A DNA stretch of 64,000 nucleotides from Colwellia sp. MB02u-6 (GTDB taxonomy: Bacteria > Pseudomonadota > Gammaproteobacteria > Enterobacterales > Alteromonadaceae), in the NCBI RefSeq assembly GCF_014077095.1, contig NZ_JACGVG010000027.1, positions 617,155 through 681,154 of the forward strand, given 5' to 3'. How positions within the stretch are numbered: position 1 is the stretch's first letter; each line of letters begins with the position of its first letter. The position numbers were made by a program, and so were the translations under genes. The notes under the pieces were generated by a model, which was given only the letters and a program-made list of their open reading frames with translations, did not search any database and was not told where the DNA came from. Of the stretch, positions 20,054-29,638 are shown one piece after another.

Positions 20054-20500
20054 TTAATCGGCTTCATATTGATTTTCAAAATAACTTTCTATAATTAATT
20101 TTGCTGATGCGGCGTCGATATTATCTTTTTTAAGATTACGGTAACCGCCTTCTGCAAACAGTGCTTCTTTGGCGGTGGCGGTGGTTAGGCGTTCATCTTG
20201 AAATTCAACTTTGACGCCAAATCGTCCAGATACTCGGTTACCGAACTTTTTCGCGTCATGGGTTAAGGGTTGCTCGCTACCATCCATATTGAGTGGTAAA
20301 CCCACTACAATAAAGTCAGGTTGCCATTCGTGCATAAATTTGGTCATTTTATCCCAATCAGGAATACCATCACGCGCTTTTACTGAACCTAAAGGTGAAG
20401 CTGAACCGGTCATTTCTTGACCGACAGCAACCCCAATGTACTTTTTGCCAAAATCAAAGCCAAGTATTGTTCGTTCGCCAATTGCGGTTTTACTCGCCAT
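20054..20500 (-). CDS. ruvX: Putative pre-16S rRNA nuclease / RuvX
   Basis: A 148-residue YqgF/RuvX protein with an RNase H-like fold. [17 protein letters not shown] carries the first acidic site, [16 protein letters not shown] the second, and [10 protein letters not shown] the third. It is implicated in 16S rRNA 5'-end maturation and related to Holliday-junction resolvases. Its start overlaps the last base of yqgE, indicating translational coupling in the rsmE-gshB-yqgE-ruvX cluster. Confidence 0.95.
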   Translation of the reverse strand: MASKTAIGERTILGFDFGKKYIGVAVGQEMTGSASPLGSVKARDGIPDWDKMTKFMHEWQPDFIVVGLPLNMDGSEQPLTHDAKKFGNRVSGRFGVKVEFQDERLTTATAKEALFAEGGYRNLKKDNIDAASAKLIIESYFENQYEAD

Positions 20501-21054
20501 TATGCATGACCTACTTGGCTGGATAAATGAGCCATATCAATACCTAATTTTTCAGTGGCTTTTTTCCACCTTTGTTCAATAGGCGTATTAAATATAATAT
20601 CGCCATCGGCAGGGGTGAGTAGCCAAGAGTTAGCTTTAATTTCTTCCTCTAATTGGCCTGGTCCCCAGCCAGCATAGCCTAGGGTTACCATATATTTTTC
20701 AGGTGCTTGTGCCGTACCAAGGGCTAATAAAATATCTTTTGAGGTTGTGATCATTACCTCATCAGTTAAGGCTAAAGAACTCTTCCAGCCCACTTGTGTG
20801 CTGTGTAAAACAAAGCCACGGTCTTGTGAAACGGGGCCACCAGTTAAGACTTGTTGGTCTAACTCTGGTGCTGCAATTTTATCTTGATCTATTTGGGTTA
20901 ATAATTCGTTCAAGGTGACATTAATAGGAAGGTTTATGATCAAACCCATTGCCCCTTCAGCATTATGCTCACAGATATAAGTCACTGTTTTATTAAAATA
21001 AGAGTCGTCTAAACTGGGCATAGCAATTAAAAGTTGATTTTCAAAACTATCCAT
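20500..21054 (-). CDS. yqgE: UPF0301 family protein YqgE
   Basis: A 184-residue protein beginning [38 protein letters not shown], the AlgH/YqgE (DUF179) signature. [13 protein letters not shown] and [15 protein letters not shown] follow. The family's biochemical role is unsettled. It overlaps ruvX by one base and follows gshB, the conserved gammaproteobacterial order. Confidence 0.95.
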   Translation of the reverse strand: MDSFENQLLIAMPSLDDSYFNKTVTYICEHNAEGAMGLIINLPINVTLNELLTQIDQDKIAAPELDQQVLTGGPVSQDRGFVLHSTQVGWKSSLALTDEVMITTSKDILLALGTAQAPEKYMVTLGYAGWGPGQLEEEIKANSWLLTPADGDIIFNTPIEQRWKKATEKLGIDMAHLSSQVGHA

Positions 21055-21131
21055 AAATATACCTTAATAATCAGAGAGAAATACACTAAAGGTCGCTTTG
21101 CCTTTAGCAATCTTATTGCGATTGGCATTAA

Positions 21132-22085
21132 CTAGCGTTTTCTGATGTTTTGCTCAATAGCATCCATTAGTTTACCGCTAATATTTATTGGGTATGCTGC
21201 TTCAATTTCGCGAATACAGGTTGGACTTGTTACATTGATTTCAGTGACTTTGTTGCCAATAACGTCTAAACCAACAAAAAATAAGCCACGTTTTTTCAAT
21301 TCTGGTGCAATAGTTTCAGCAATAAATTTGTCGCTAGCACTTAATGGACGCGCTTCACCACGACCACCAGCGGCTAAATTACCGCGGGTTTCTCCTTGTG
21401 CAGGAATGCGGGCTAAACAGTAAGGCATTGGTTCACCATTAACGATTAATATGCGTTTATCACCGTCAACGATTTCTGGTAGGTACTCTTGTACCATAGC
21501 ATATTGTGTTGAATTTGCTGTTAATGTTTCAAGAATTACCCCAACATTGGGATCATTCTCACCAATACGAAATATAGATGAACCACCCATACCGTCTAAT
21601 GGCTTGATGATAATATCTTTATTTTCTTTATGAAATTCTCTAATTTTTTGATTATTACGTGTGACTAATGTCTTCGGTGTTAACTCTGGAAACCAAGCGG
21701 TAAATAATTTTTCGTTACAATCACGTAAACTTTGTGGCTTATTAACAATCAAAGTGCCCGCAACTTCTGCGCGCTCTAACATGTAGGTGGCATAAATAAA
21801 CTCAGTGTCAAACGGTGGATCTTTTCGCATTAATACCGCATCTAAGTCAGCTACATTAATGTCTTCTCGTTCATCTAGTTCATACCAATGCTCAGTGTCG
21901 TCAAATACTTTCACTTTTGCTGCTGTTGCTCGACAAACACCTTGCTCTAAATAGAGATCTTGCATTTCCATATAATAAATTTCATAACCACGCGCCTGCG
22001 CTTCAAGCATCATCGCCATTGAAGAATCTTTTTTTACCTTGACCTGGGCAATAGGGTCCATAACAACGCCAATTTTTATGCTCAT
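21132..22085 (-). CDS. gshB: Glutathione synthetase
   Basis: A 317-residue ATP-grasp ligase that joins gamma-glutamylcysteine and glycine. The N-terminal domain is IKIGVVMDPIAQVKVKKDSS. The ATP-grasp core shows IIIKPLDGMGGSSIFR, VQEYLPEIVDGDKRILIVNGEP and the glycine-rich loop RGNLAAGGRGEARPL. The C-terminus is EINVTSPTCIREIE. Length matches E. coli GshB (316). Confidence 0.98.
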   Translation of the reverse strand: MSIKIGVVMDPIAQVKVKKDSSMAMMLEAQARGYEIYYMEMQDLYLEQGVCRATAAKVKVFDDTEHWYELDEREDINVADLDAVLMRKDPPFDTEFIYATYMLERAEVAGTLIVNKPQSLRDCNEKLFTAWFPELTPKTLVTRNNQKIREFHKENKDIIIKPLDGMGGSSIFRIGENDPNVGVILETLTANSTQYAMVQEYLPEIVDGDKRILIVNGEPMPYCLARIPAQGETRGNLAAGGRGEARPLSASDKFIAETIAPELKKRGLFFVGLDVIGNKVTEINVTSPTCIREIEAAYPINISGKLMDAIEQNIRKR

Positions 22086-22192
22086 GTGTTTTCCTAAAGG
22101 TTATATGTTGATAAATGCCATGACATTATTTAAATGCTGCAAGCCATTAAATTCTGTTAGTTGCTCTATGGTGCACGAAACGTAACACTTAG

Positions 22193-22939
22193 TTAATTTA
22201 AATCACCGTAACGACATTGTAATGCTGTTATTGCGGTTAGGGCTGCGGTTTCTGTTCTTAGTACTCGTGGCCCGAGTAAAACATCGTGAAATCCTGCTGT
22301 ATTGGCACGAGCAATTTCATCATCACTTAAACCACCTTCTGGACCAATCAACAGGCGAACCCGTTGGTTTTCTATTGGCAAACTCATAATAGAGTGCTGG
22401 GCTTTAGGGTGTAAATTTAGCTTTAATGCGGAACTTTCTTGTTGTAACCAGTCATCCAAATAAATGGGTAGGGCAACAATAGGGACAGTGCAACGGCCAC
22501 TTTGCTCACAAGCGCTGATTACTATTTTTTGCCATTGTTGGTGTTTTTTCTCTAAACGCTCGCCGCTAAGTTTTACATTGCAACGCTCACTAAAAATAGG
22601 CGTAATGGTATTAATACCTAACTCTACTGATTTTTGCAGAGTAAAGTCCATGCGTTCACCGCGTGAAATACCTTGTGCTAAATGAATATTGAGTGGCGAC
22701 TCGTTTTCAACAATATTTTTAGTAATAATATCTACATTAGCAGACTTTTTAGTTACATTACAAAGTCTTGCTTGATACTCAAAATAACCTTCTTGCTCTG
22801 CTATACCATTGAATAGCGTAATGTCATCACCGTCTTTAAGTCGTAATACGCGCACAATATGGCCAAAAGCGTCAGCATTTAATACTTGTGTTTGGCCTAT
22901 TTCAAATGTTTGTGCTTGGTAAATACGAGGGTTACGCAT
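22193..22939 (-). CDS. rsmE: 16S rRNA m3U1498 methyltransferase
   Basis: A 248-residue SPOUT methyltransferase. The N-terminal PUA-like domain (NPRIYQAQTFEIG, HIVRVLRLKDGDDITLFNG) is followed by the trefoil-knot SAM domain: LGINTITPIFSERCNVK, KIVISACEQSGRCTVP, RLLIGPEGGLSDDEI and LGPRVLRTETAALTA. It methylates U1498 of 16S rRNA. It is the first gene of the cluster with gshB, yqgE and ruvX. Confidence 0.97.
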   Translation of the reverse strand: MRNPRIYQAQTFEIGQTQVLNADAFGHIVRVLRLKDGDDITLFNGIAEQEGYFEYQARLCNVTKKSANVDIITKNIVENESPLNIHLAQGISRGERMDFTLQKSVELGINTITPIFSERCNVKLSGERLEKKHQQWQKIVISACEQSGRCTVPIVALPIYLDDWLQQESSALKLNLHPKAQHSIMSLPIENQRVRLLIGPEGGLSDDEIARANTAGFHDVLLGPRVLRTETAALTAITALQCRYGDLN

Positions 22940-23460
22940 ATAAGGTTATCCATGTTTATTGTCGCAGCTATAGATTAGTGATATTACAGTAGCCGTTCAG
23001 GTTAAAGTTAATAGCGATTAAAGGTCAAGGCTTTGTTGCTAGAAAGTATGAGTAATAATTTTTCTAATATAGCCCGTTAATAAGGGCAACTCATCGTAAA
23101 TTCAATTGTTTATATTTAAAAATCACATCATTGTTGTTAGCATCGGTTCAAAATAAAACAGAAAAACTCGCAGGTTATTAAAACACTTGAAATTGAGATA
23201 CGGCTCATCTTGATTGAATATTTATTAAGATAACTCACTTGCCAGACAATTTATTATTTGCACCTAACTTATGATACGACCCGTATTATTTTTATCTATC
23301 TGCTTGAGTATATCACTGTAATCATTGAGGTTGGTAAAGTACCTGCTAAATAAGTGGCACCAGATGATGATATTTCGCCAATAATGACGAGCAATAGCAT
23401 ATTAGGAGTATTTTCATACGTTATGGCTGATAAGCTCATTGCAAATAAAAGCATGAAAAT
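22940..23460. other. Intergenic region between rsmE and metK
   Basis: About 520 bases, AT-rich, with no ORF that has both a start signal and plausible length. It must contain the rsmE promoter. No conserved RNA structure is recognised. Confidence 0.4.
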
Positions 23461-23491
23461 AAAAAAACCGCTCAAAGAGCGGTTTTTTTAA
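23461..23491. terminator. Bidirectional-type terminator after metK
   Basis: The stem AAACCGCTC-AAA-GAGCGGTTT is flanked by A tracts on the left and T7 on the right. It lies 27 bases past the metK stop codon. Confidence 0.85.
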
Positions 23492-23517
23492 ACATAATTT
23501 TTTAGTTAAAGTATGTA

Positions 23518-24705
23518 TTAAATACCGGCTGACAAGCGCAGTGCTTGAGCTTTATCTGTTTTTTCCCAGCTAAATGCGGTGAAGGTATCATCGCCAACGG
23601 TCATTTCAAAGGGTTCGCGACCAAAGTGCCCATAAGCAGCCGTTTGCTTATACATTGGGTGTAGCAAGTCTAACATTTTAGTTATACCGTAAGGGCGCAA
23701 GTCAAAGTGTTCACGTACTATTTCAACTAAACGCTCTTCAGAGACTTTACCGGTGCCAAAAGTATCAATTGAGATTGAGGTCGGCTCAGCAACACCAATA
23801 GCGTAAGATATTTGGATTTCACAACGATCAGCCAAACCCGCGGCCACAATATTTTTGGCAACATAGCGACCAGCATAAGCTGCACTACGATCGACTTTTG
23901 ATGGATCTTTGCCCGAAAAAGCACCACCGCCATGACGAGCCATACCACCATAAGTATCAACAATAATTTTACGGCCGGTTAAACCACAATCGCCGACAGG
24001 GCCACCAATAACAAAGCGACCTGTTGGGTTGATATGATATTTAGTGTCTTTGGTTAATAACTCGGCAGGTAAAACATGCCTAATAATGTTTTCCATTACC
24101 GCACTGTGCAAGTCATCTTGTTTAATATCTGGGTTATGCTGAGTTGACAGCACAACTGTATCAATAGCGACAGGCTTGTTATCTTTATAAATAAAGGTTA
24201 CTTGGCTTTTTGCATCAGGACGCAACCAAGGTAAAATTCCTGATTTACGTGCTTCAGCCTGACGCTCAACTAAACGGTGTGAATAATATAATGGCGCAGG
24301 CATTAGGGTTTCGGTTTCATTGGTTGCATAACCAAACATTAAACCTTGATCACCGGCACCTTGGTCTTCTGGATTTTCTCGGTCAACACCTTGGGCAATT
24401 TCTGGTGATTGTTGGCCTATTAAGTTCATAATGCCGCATGTTGCGCCATCAAAGCCAACATCTGAAGATGTGTAGCCAATATCAGAAATAACATCGCGGG
24501 TAATTTGCTCTAAATCTACCCATGCAGAGGTAGTAACCTCACCTGAAATAATGGCGACACCCGTTTTTACCATAGTTTCACAAGCAACACGTGCATGTTT
24601 GTCTTTGGCAATAATAGCATCTAAAACCGCATCAGAAATTTGATCGGCAATTTTATCTGGATGTCCTTCTGACACTGACTCAGAAGTAAAAAGGTGTGTA
24701 GACAT
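23518..24705 (-). CDS. metK: S-adenosylmethionine synthetase
   Basis: A 395-residue MetK that makes SAM from methionine and ATP. Motifs include [37 protein letters not shown], and the phosphate loop [19 protein letters not shown]. Length is close to E. coli MetK (384). It is transcribed alone, ends in a strong terminator, and has MetJ-operator-like repeats about 90 bases upstream of its start. Confidence 0.98.
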   Translation of the reverse strand: MSTHLFTSESVSEGHPDKIADQISDAVLDAIIAKDKHARVACETMVKTGVAIISGEVTTSAWVDLEQITRDVISDIGYTSSDVGFDGATCGIMNLIGQQSPEIAQGVDRENPEDQGAGDQGLMFGYATNETETLMPAPLYYSHRLVERQAEARKSGILPWLRPDAKSQVTFIYKDNKPVAIDTVVLSTQHNPDIKQDDLHSAVMENIIRHVLPAELLTKDTKYHINPTGRFVIGGPVGDCGLTGRKIIVDTYGGMARHGGGAFSGKDPSKVDRSAAYAGRYVAKNIVAAGLADRCEIQISYAIGVAEPTSISIDTFGTGKVSEERLVEIVREHFDLRPYGITKMLDLLHPMYKQTAAYGHFGREPFEMTVGDDTFTAFSWEKTDKAQALRLSAGI

Positions 24706-24792
24706 AAACCCTCTGTAAAAATTAATTGAAAAACAATAATCGTTTTTAATAACGATATTCTAACTGTTTAGTTAAGTTTTTTCTATGTTTAT

Positions 24793-24816
24793 TTACGCCT
24801 AGATGGCTAAACGTCT
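24793..24816 (-). promoter_or_regulatory. Probable MetJ operator (tandem met boxes) upstream of metK
   Basis: Three adjoining 8-mers, TTACGCCT, AGATGGCT and AAACGTCT, match the met-box consensus AGACGTCT at 5, 6 and 7 of 8 positions in the tandem spacing MetJ requires. Position is 88-111 bases upstream of the metK start. The site was assigned by eye from known MetJ consensus. Confidence 0.5.
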
Positions 24817-24903
24817 TTGAGATGCAAAAGTTTCAATATAAATTCTGTAGCCATTTCTTGACAAAAATTAAACTTTAGCGAGATGTAATCTGAAGTTAAG
24901 CTA

Positions 24904-25758
24904 TTAAGGATAAATATTTAAGCGCAGTGTGCGTTGTAAAATGTGACTAAAAAGCGCTTGCTGTTTTAGGCAACACTTCGAACTGTGAAAAGTAGTCTCA
25001 CCTATATTATTCAGAGGATTAATGAGCTGATGTAAGACTAATTGCCGTTTTAATTGTTCAGTTACCGGCTGCGCTGTCTCCATTACAACTATGCTGTCAC
25101 CACATATTTCGTTAATCAAGTTTTTGACTAACGGGTAATGTGTGCAACCTAATACGATAGTATCTACCCCTTTTACGAGTAAAGGTTGTAAATAGCTCAA
25201 CAGCATTAATTTGCACTCAGGCGAGTTTTTCTTGTCTTGTTCAATAAGTTCTACCAAGCCGGGACAAGGCTGAATAGTAACATCACTGTTATGACTATAT
25301 TGCGCCACTAAGGCTAAAAAACGCTTATTTTCAGCTGTAGCTTTAGTGACTAATATGGCTATTTTTTTGTTTTTACTAATACTTGTTGCTGGTTTTATCG
25401 CGGGTTCAACACCAATAACAGGAATTGAAATGTTTTTCCGTAGCTGATCTATAGCATTAACCGTGGCGGTATTACAGGCAACAACGATAGCTTTGGCGTT
25501 GCGGGCAATAAACCACTGGGCAATGTCATTAACCCGTTGTTGAATAAATTCAGTAGACTTTTCACCATAGGGAGCATAAAGGGTATCAGCGACATAGAGC
25601 AAATTTTCATGAGGTAATTGTTGTTCAATGCACTGCGTGATAGATAAACCACCAACACCGGAGTCAAATATACCAATAGGCTCGGCATTAGCCGTTTGGC
25701 GTTTACTTTTTAGGATTGAAGTGGCTGCTTTTATATCAGCTTGGTTTTGCAAGGGCAT
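24904..25758 (-). CDS. murI: Glutamate racemase
   Basis: A 284-residue Asp/Glu racemase supplying D-glutamate for peptidoglycan. IGIFDSGVGGLS is the N-terminal motif. AIVVACNTATVNA carries the first catalytic Cys and TIVLGCTHYPLV the second. The N-terminal 25 residues before IGIFDSG are an extension of a kind seen in E. coli MurI. It lies downstream of the 6S RNA gene, where E. coli has ygfA instead. Confidence 0.96.
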   Translation of the reverse strand: MPLQNQADIKAATSILKSKRQTANAEPIGIFDSGVGGLSITQCIEQQLPHENLLYVADTLYAPYGEKSTEFIQQRVNDIAQWFIARNAKAIVVACNTATVNAIDQLRKNISIPVIGVEPAIKPATSISKNKKIAILVTKATAENKRFLALVAQYSHNSDVTIQPCPGLVELIEQDKKNSPECKLMLLSYLQPLLVKGVDTIVLGCTHYPLVKNLINEICGDSIVVMETAQPVTEQLKRQLVLHQLINPLNNIGETTFHSSKCCLKQQALFSHILQRTLRLNIYP

Positions 25759-26224
25759 TAATTAAGCACAGCTTAAGTTTGGTGTAGTTAGTTGGGCTAA
25801 GTATATTATCAACAAGCAAATGAGATCTATACATATTTTGAGATAGGTATTAGTTGCCAAGCTACCACCGTTGAGATGAGTCCTGAAGACATGAAATTGA
25901 GGAACGTTTAAAGATGATTTTTTAGCTGTTAGCTGTCAGTAAGTTAAAAAGTTTCAAGCTCAGTTTTACTGTGCTTTCCTCCTTATGAATTATTCTGTTA
26001 TTTTTTACAGGGAGGAAATCATGAGAAGGGAAGGAAGGCTAATTAGGACCGTGCTCTAATACAAATTGAGTTTTACTATAAGATTTAGCTAAATAAAACT
26101 ATTAAAAGTTTAAGGATTAACTATGGGTAGGCGGGGTGATTTTTAATGCAATTAATTTTGCTTTTCTAGCAATGCACGAAAATATTGTTGTATTTTAGGA
26201 TGAGTTATAGAATAGAAGAAGGTG
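25759..26224. other. Intergenic region between murI and the 6S RNA gene
   Basis: About 465 bases without a gene I can support. It contains an inverted pair TTTCCTCC (about 25975) and GGAGGAAA (about 26012) around an AT-rich loop, and no ygfA, the gene that follows 6S RNA in E. coli. Confidence 0.4.
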
Positions 26225-26401
26225 ACTTCCAAGGTGCCGCAGTTTACATTTGTCCTGAACACCGGGTGTTCAGGGCGGACGTATCATGCTAACCGTAGGC
26301 TTCCCGATACGAGCCGGGCTTGCACAATAGTTAATAATCAACATCCTTAGGTAAAACTTATCGGCTCAGGGACATAGTTCACAAACAAACACCCCAGAAG
26401 T
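26225..26401 (-). ncRNA. ssrS: 6S RNA
   Basis: On the minus strand, downstream of zapA as in most gammaproteobacteria, lies a 177-base region. It contains GTCCCTGAGCCGATA, the highly conserved 5'-side 6S motif, later GGGAAGCC and the hairpin CCTGAACACCCGGTGTTCAGG. The ends ACTTCTGGGGTG and CACCTTGGAAGT pair to form the closing stem. 6S RNA mimics an open promoter and binds sigma-70 RNA polymerase in stationary phase. Ends are set by that closing stem and by a TATAAT 7 bases upstream, so they may be off by a few bases. Confidence 0.92.
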
Positions 26402-26408
26402 CAAAAAC

Positions 26409-26414
26409 ATTATA
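26409..26414 (-). promoter_or_regulatory. -10 box of the 6S RNA promoter
   Basis: On the minus strand this reads TATAAT, a perfect sigma-70 -10 hexamer ending 7 bases before the predicted RNA start. No good -35 box is seen at 16-18 bases spacing. Confidence 0.6.
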
Positions 26415-26543
26415 GCGAATAACGTCAGTCAAATTAAGTCTTTTATTACTTATAAGACCTGTTAGCTTAATGCTTGAACAAATTGAAGTTTCTTTAAACG
26501 AAAAAAGTTTGTTTAAAAATATGTTGAACGGTGAATAAATCTA

Positions 26544-26849
26544 TTAGGCAGATTTAGTGCGGTTTACCGCTTGTTCGATGGTGGTTTGTAATAATTCAAT
26601 TTTGCTTTGCATTCTTTCGCGTTCTTGCTCTTGCTCATTTCGCACTTGGATTAAATCATGGGCAAGATTTAATGACATCATCACCAGCGACTGCTCAACA
26701 GTTTTTGTTGGGAATTTTTTCTTGGCGTCTTGTTCTAAGCGTTTGTTTATTTCACTCGCGGCCAGCAACAACGCAGACTCATGTCCAGCTGGACAAGCAA
26801 CTTTTAGTCGTTTGTTGGCAACATTTATGGTGACTGTGTGTTGGCTCAT
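26544..26849 (-). CDS. zapA: Cell division protein ZapA
   Basis: A 101-residue protein from the ATG at 26849 (MSQHTVTINVANKRLKVACP); a longer in-frame reading starts at 26900 but adds residues unlike the family. The N-terminal beta domain is followed by a C-terminal coiled coil (RNEQEQERERMQSKIELLQTT). ZapA cross-links FtsZ filaments at the division ring. Divergent from ygfB, with 6S RNA immediately downstream, as in E. coli. Confidence 0.95.
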   Translation of the reverse strand: MSQHTVTINVANKRLKVACPAGHESALLLAASEINKRLEQDAKKKFPTKTVEQSLVMMSLNLAHDLIQVRNEQEQERERMQSKIELLQTTIEQAVNRTKSA

Positions 26850-27084
26850 TACGTGCTTATTCTCAATGCATAATATTAGTTTATTGAGCTCTAAGCTCAA
26901 AAAATTGCGCTACTCGCTTGTAATACCAAGAAAAAAAATGATAACTAAACTTAGTGCGCCATAAGATGAAACTATAACGGTGAGCGTTACACTATGCAAG
27001 TGATCTCTATGGTTTTTTCTGGAATCAAGGCTATGCCAATGTTAAGATAGCTAGCAATATCCCCCTGATTGAATTTATATTTTT

Positions 27085-27654
27085 ATGTCTGATAACACCG
27101 CTTTAGATTTTTCCGCCGCACAAGCGATATTAACCAGTGAAGGTATTGAGGCACATGCTGCTGAAATTCACGGTGTGCTAACAGGTTTGATTTCTGCAGG
27201 CTTTGAATTTGAAAGTAATGATTATATCGCTATGGTTAATGACATGCTTAATAATGCTGAAGGTTTACCGTTAGCGATTAAAAGCTTAGTTAAAGACATT
27301 TATAGTGATATTTGGCAAAAAATCCTTGATGACTCATATGGCTTCCAATTAATGCTCCCCGATGATGACGACTCAATTATTGAACGCGGACACGCACTAA
27401 GTAAGTGGGTGCAAGGCTTCAACTTAGGCTTTGGTTTACAACAAATAAAAAATGCCTCTTTGTCTGAAGATGTTAAAGAAGTATTGGTCGACTTTGGCGA
27501 AATTGCTAACTTGTCAGACGAAATGGAAGAAAATGAAGCGACCGAGCAAGCGTATTTTGAAATTGCTGAATATGTTAGAATCTCTGCGCTACTGTGTTTT
27601 ACTGAATTAGGCGCGCCACCCGCGCAACAAGACACAAGTACGACCTTACATTAG
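27085..27654 (+). CDS. ygfB: UPF0149 family protein YgfB
   Basis: A 189-residue acidic protein with the UPF0149 opening EAHAAEIHGVLTGLISAGF and WVQGFNLGFGLQQ. The family has no settled enzyme activity; in Pseudomonas YgfB affects transcription of resistance genes. Position upstream of pepP is conserved. Confidence 0.92.
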   Translation: MSDNTALDFSAAQAILTSEGIEAHAAEIHGVLTGLISAGFEFESNDYIAMVNDMLNNAEGLPLAIKSLVKDIYSDIWQKILDDSYGFQLMLPDDDDSIIERGHALSKWVQGFNLGFGLQQIKNASLSEDVKEVLVDFGEIANLSDEMEENEATEQAYFEIAEYVRISALLCFTELGAPPAQQDTSTTLH

Positions 27655-27813
27655 CACTTCGTGGTTAAATTGCGTTAGTAATAAAATACTTAACGCTGAC
27701 TTTTAACGCTGACTTTTAACACTTAAATATTAATAACTTAAAAATCAGCTTAAAAAACTCGAGGTTGAAAACCTAACTGTCAAAATTTAATTATAAAAAA
27801 TAAGCTGGTATCC

Positions 27814-29151
27814 ATGATCAAAAACACCTTATTGCCCGTTGCTGAATTTTGTCAGCGTAGAAATGATTTTATTGCGCAAATGCCGGTAAATAGCATTGCA
27901 TTAATTTCTGCTGGTCAGGAAGTTACCCGCAGTAATGACACCGAATATCCATTTTGCCAAAATAAGCACTTTTATTATCTTACGGGCTTTAATGAACCCG
28001 ATGCCATTTTAGCCTTAATTAAAGGTGATGACGCAACGTCAGCACAAAGTGTTTTATTTTCTCGTGAAAAAGATCATCAGCAAGAAATTTGGCATGGACG
28101 ACGTGTTGGTCAAGTGCAAGCTGTTGACGTTTACCAGTTTAATAAGTGTTTTAGCTTAGCAGAAATTGATGAGCAATTATTGCTGTTAATGGCAGGTAAA
28201 AGCGCCGTATTAATTTGCCAGCATGAACAAAAGGCATTCCAGCAACAAGTACTTTCATGGTTAGCCGAGATTAAAAAGGCAGTGCGCACAGGTGTTAAAG
28301 CACCAACAACCTTAATTGATTGCAGTAACTTGCTAGATGAAATGCGCTTACATAAATCAAATGCTGAACTTAATATTATGCGCCAAGTTAATGTCATCAG
28401 TGGCGGCGCTCATCAAAGAGCAATGCAACAAACTAAAGCCGGTAAGTTTGAATATCAAATAGAAGCAGAGTTATTGCACGAATTTGCTACTAATGGTGCG
28501 CGTTACCCGGCTTATAGCTCAATTGTTGCTGGCGGTGATAACGCCAATATTTTACATTACACTGACAATGATGATGTGCTAAATGACGGCGACTTATTAC
28601 TTATTGATGCCGGCGGTGAGTTAGCGGGTTATGCCGCTGACATTACACGCACATTTCCGGTTAATGGTAAGTTTACTGCGGCACAACAAGTGATTTATCA
28701 ATTAGTGCTTGATAGCCAAAACCTTGCCATTGCCGCGATAAAGCCAGAACAAAACCTTGCTGAATTAAACCGCATAGTGTGTGATTTTCTGACCAGAGGT
28801 TTGCATGATTTAGGCATTCTCAAAGGTAATTTAAACATATTATTAGTTCAACGAGCCTGCAAAAAATACTTTATTCATGGCCTTGGACACTGGTTAGGTC
28901 TTGATGTTCATGATGTGGGTGATTACCATGCGAGCCAACAGCGAGAACAATTACGCCCTTTTGTCACCGGTATGGTGATGACGATCGAACCAGGTATTTA
29001 TATTCCAAAAAATGATCAAACCGTGGATGAAAAGTGGCGTGGTATTGGCGTACGTATTGAAGACAATGTGCTAGTAACCGCAACAGGTTATGAAAATCTA
29101 ACGGTCAATGCACCAAAAACCATTGCTGAAATTGAAGCCTTAATGGCTTAG
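27814..29151 (+). CDS. pepP: Xaa-Pro aminopeptidase
   Basis: A 445-residue metallopeptidase of the pita-bread fold that removes N-terminal residues before proline. The N-terminal domain carries FPFCQNKHFYYLTGFNEPDA-type sequence. The catalytic domain has metal ligands in LLIDAGGELAGYAADITRTFP, HGLGHWLGLDVHDVGDY, MTIEPGIY and GVRIEDNVLV. In E. coli the gene order is ygfB-pepP-ubiH-ubiI; here a gap with a ubiH relic follows. Confidence 0.97.
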   Translation: MIKNTLLPVAEFCQRRNDFIAQMPVNSIALISAGQEVTRSNDTEYPFCQNKHFYYLTGFNEPDAILALIKGDDATSAQSVLFSREKDHQQEIWHGRRVGQVQAVDVYQFNKCFSLAEIDEQLLLLMAGKSAVLICQHEQKAFQQQVLSWLAEIKKAVRTGVKAPTTLIDCSNLLDEMRLHKSNAELNIMRQVNVISGGAHQRAMQQTKAGKFEYQIEAELLHEFATNGARYPAYSSIVAGGDNANILHYTDNDDVLNDGDLLLIDAGGELAGYAADITRTFPVNGKFTAAQQVIYQLVLDSQNLAIAAIKPEQNLAELNRIVCDFLTRGLHDLGILKGNLNILLVQRACKKYFIHGLGHWLGLDVHDVGDYHASQQREQLRPFVTGMVMTIEPGIYIPKNDQTVDEKWRGIGVRIEDNVLVTATGYENLTVNAPKTIAEIEALMA

Positions 29152-29259
29152 TTGTTAAGTAGTCAATCAAGGCTGAGACAACCACACGTTTAGGCATTTG
29201 GATGGCATCGAGCTTATCCAAGTGAGTTAACGACCCACGCAGAAAGTTGAAATAGTGAT

Positions 29260-29500
29260 AGTTTAAATTAACTCTGTATTGTCTGAGCGGTTAGCTAGTT
29301 TTGATGTGGGTATTTTAGCGTTATCACGTGGCCTTGATGTTTATTGAACCCATACTGGCGTATGGCCGTATTTACACTTGTACTTAAAGCAACTGTTTAC
29401 TGGTAACAAGGGGTAGTTATATTTTACCAATAATAAAATTTTGTGCTATGTGTAAAATGAATAAACGGGTACAGAGCAAATCGTGCTTTAACCCGCTAAG
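29260..29500 (+). pseudogene. ubiH: Decayed ubiH remnant between pepP and ubiI
   Basis: The 487-base gap holds the expected position of ubiH (2-octaprenyl-6-methoxyphenol hydroxylase) but no open frame. Short stretches read like eroded UbiH in family order. From about 29274, C-I-V-stop-A-V-S resembles AIVEAVS. From 29297, S-F-D-V-G-I-L-A-L-S-R-G resembles SFDxRxIALSRG, followed by GVWPYL. Near 29395, V-Y-W-stop-Q-G resembles VHVSDQG. Near 29439, bases TTTTGTGCTATGTGTAAAAT resemble a FGYVVEM coding stretch. Several stops and frameshifts separate these pieces. This is my reading by eye of weak similarity and could be coincidence. Confidence 0.5.
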
Positions 29501-29638
29501 TTAGCGTTATAAATCTTGACTTGTCAGCGATTTAAGCCTTAAAGCTGGCTTGCTGATCCAAGTTCAGAGGCAGGAAAATAATGAGCTACCTACAAGTTTG
29601 TGGGCTTATGAATGTGAATAACATAAATGTGAAAAACA

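Noticed and set aside
26155..26225. Minus-strand 22-residue end HPKIQQYFRALLEKQN after 6S RNA
   Set aside because: Resembles the tail of a regulator by chance, but no upstream frame supports a gene.
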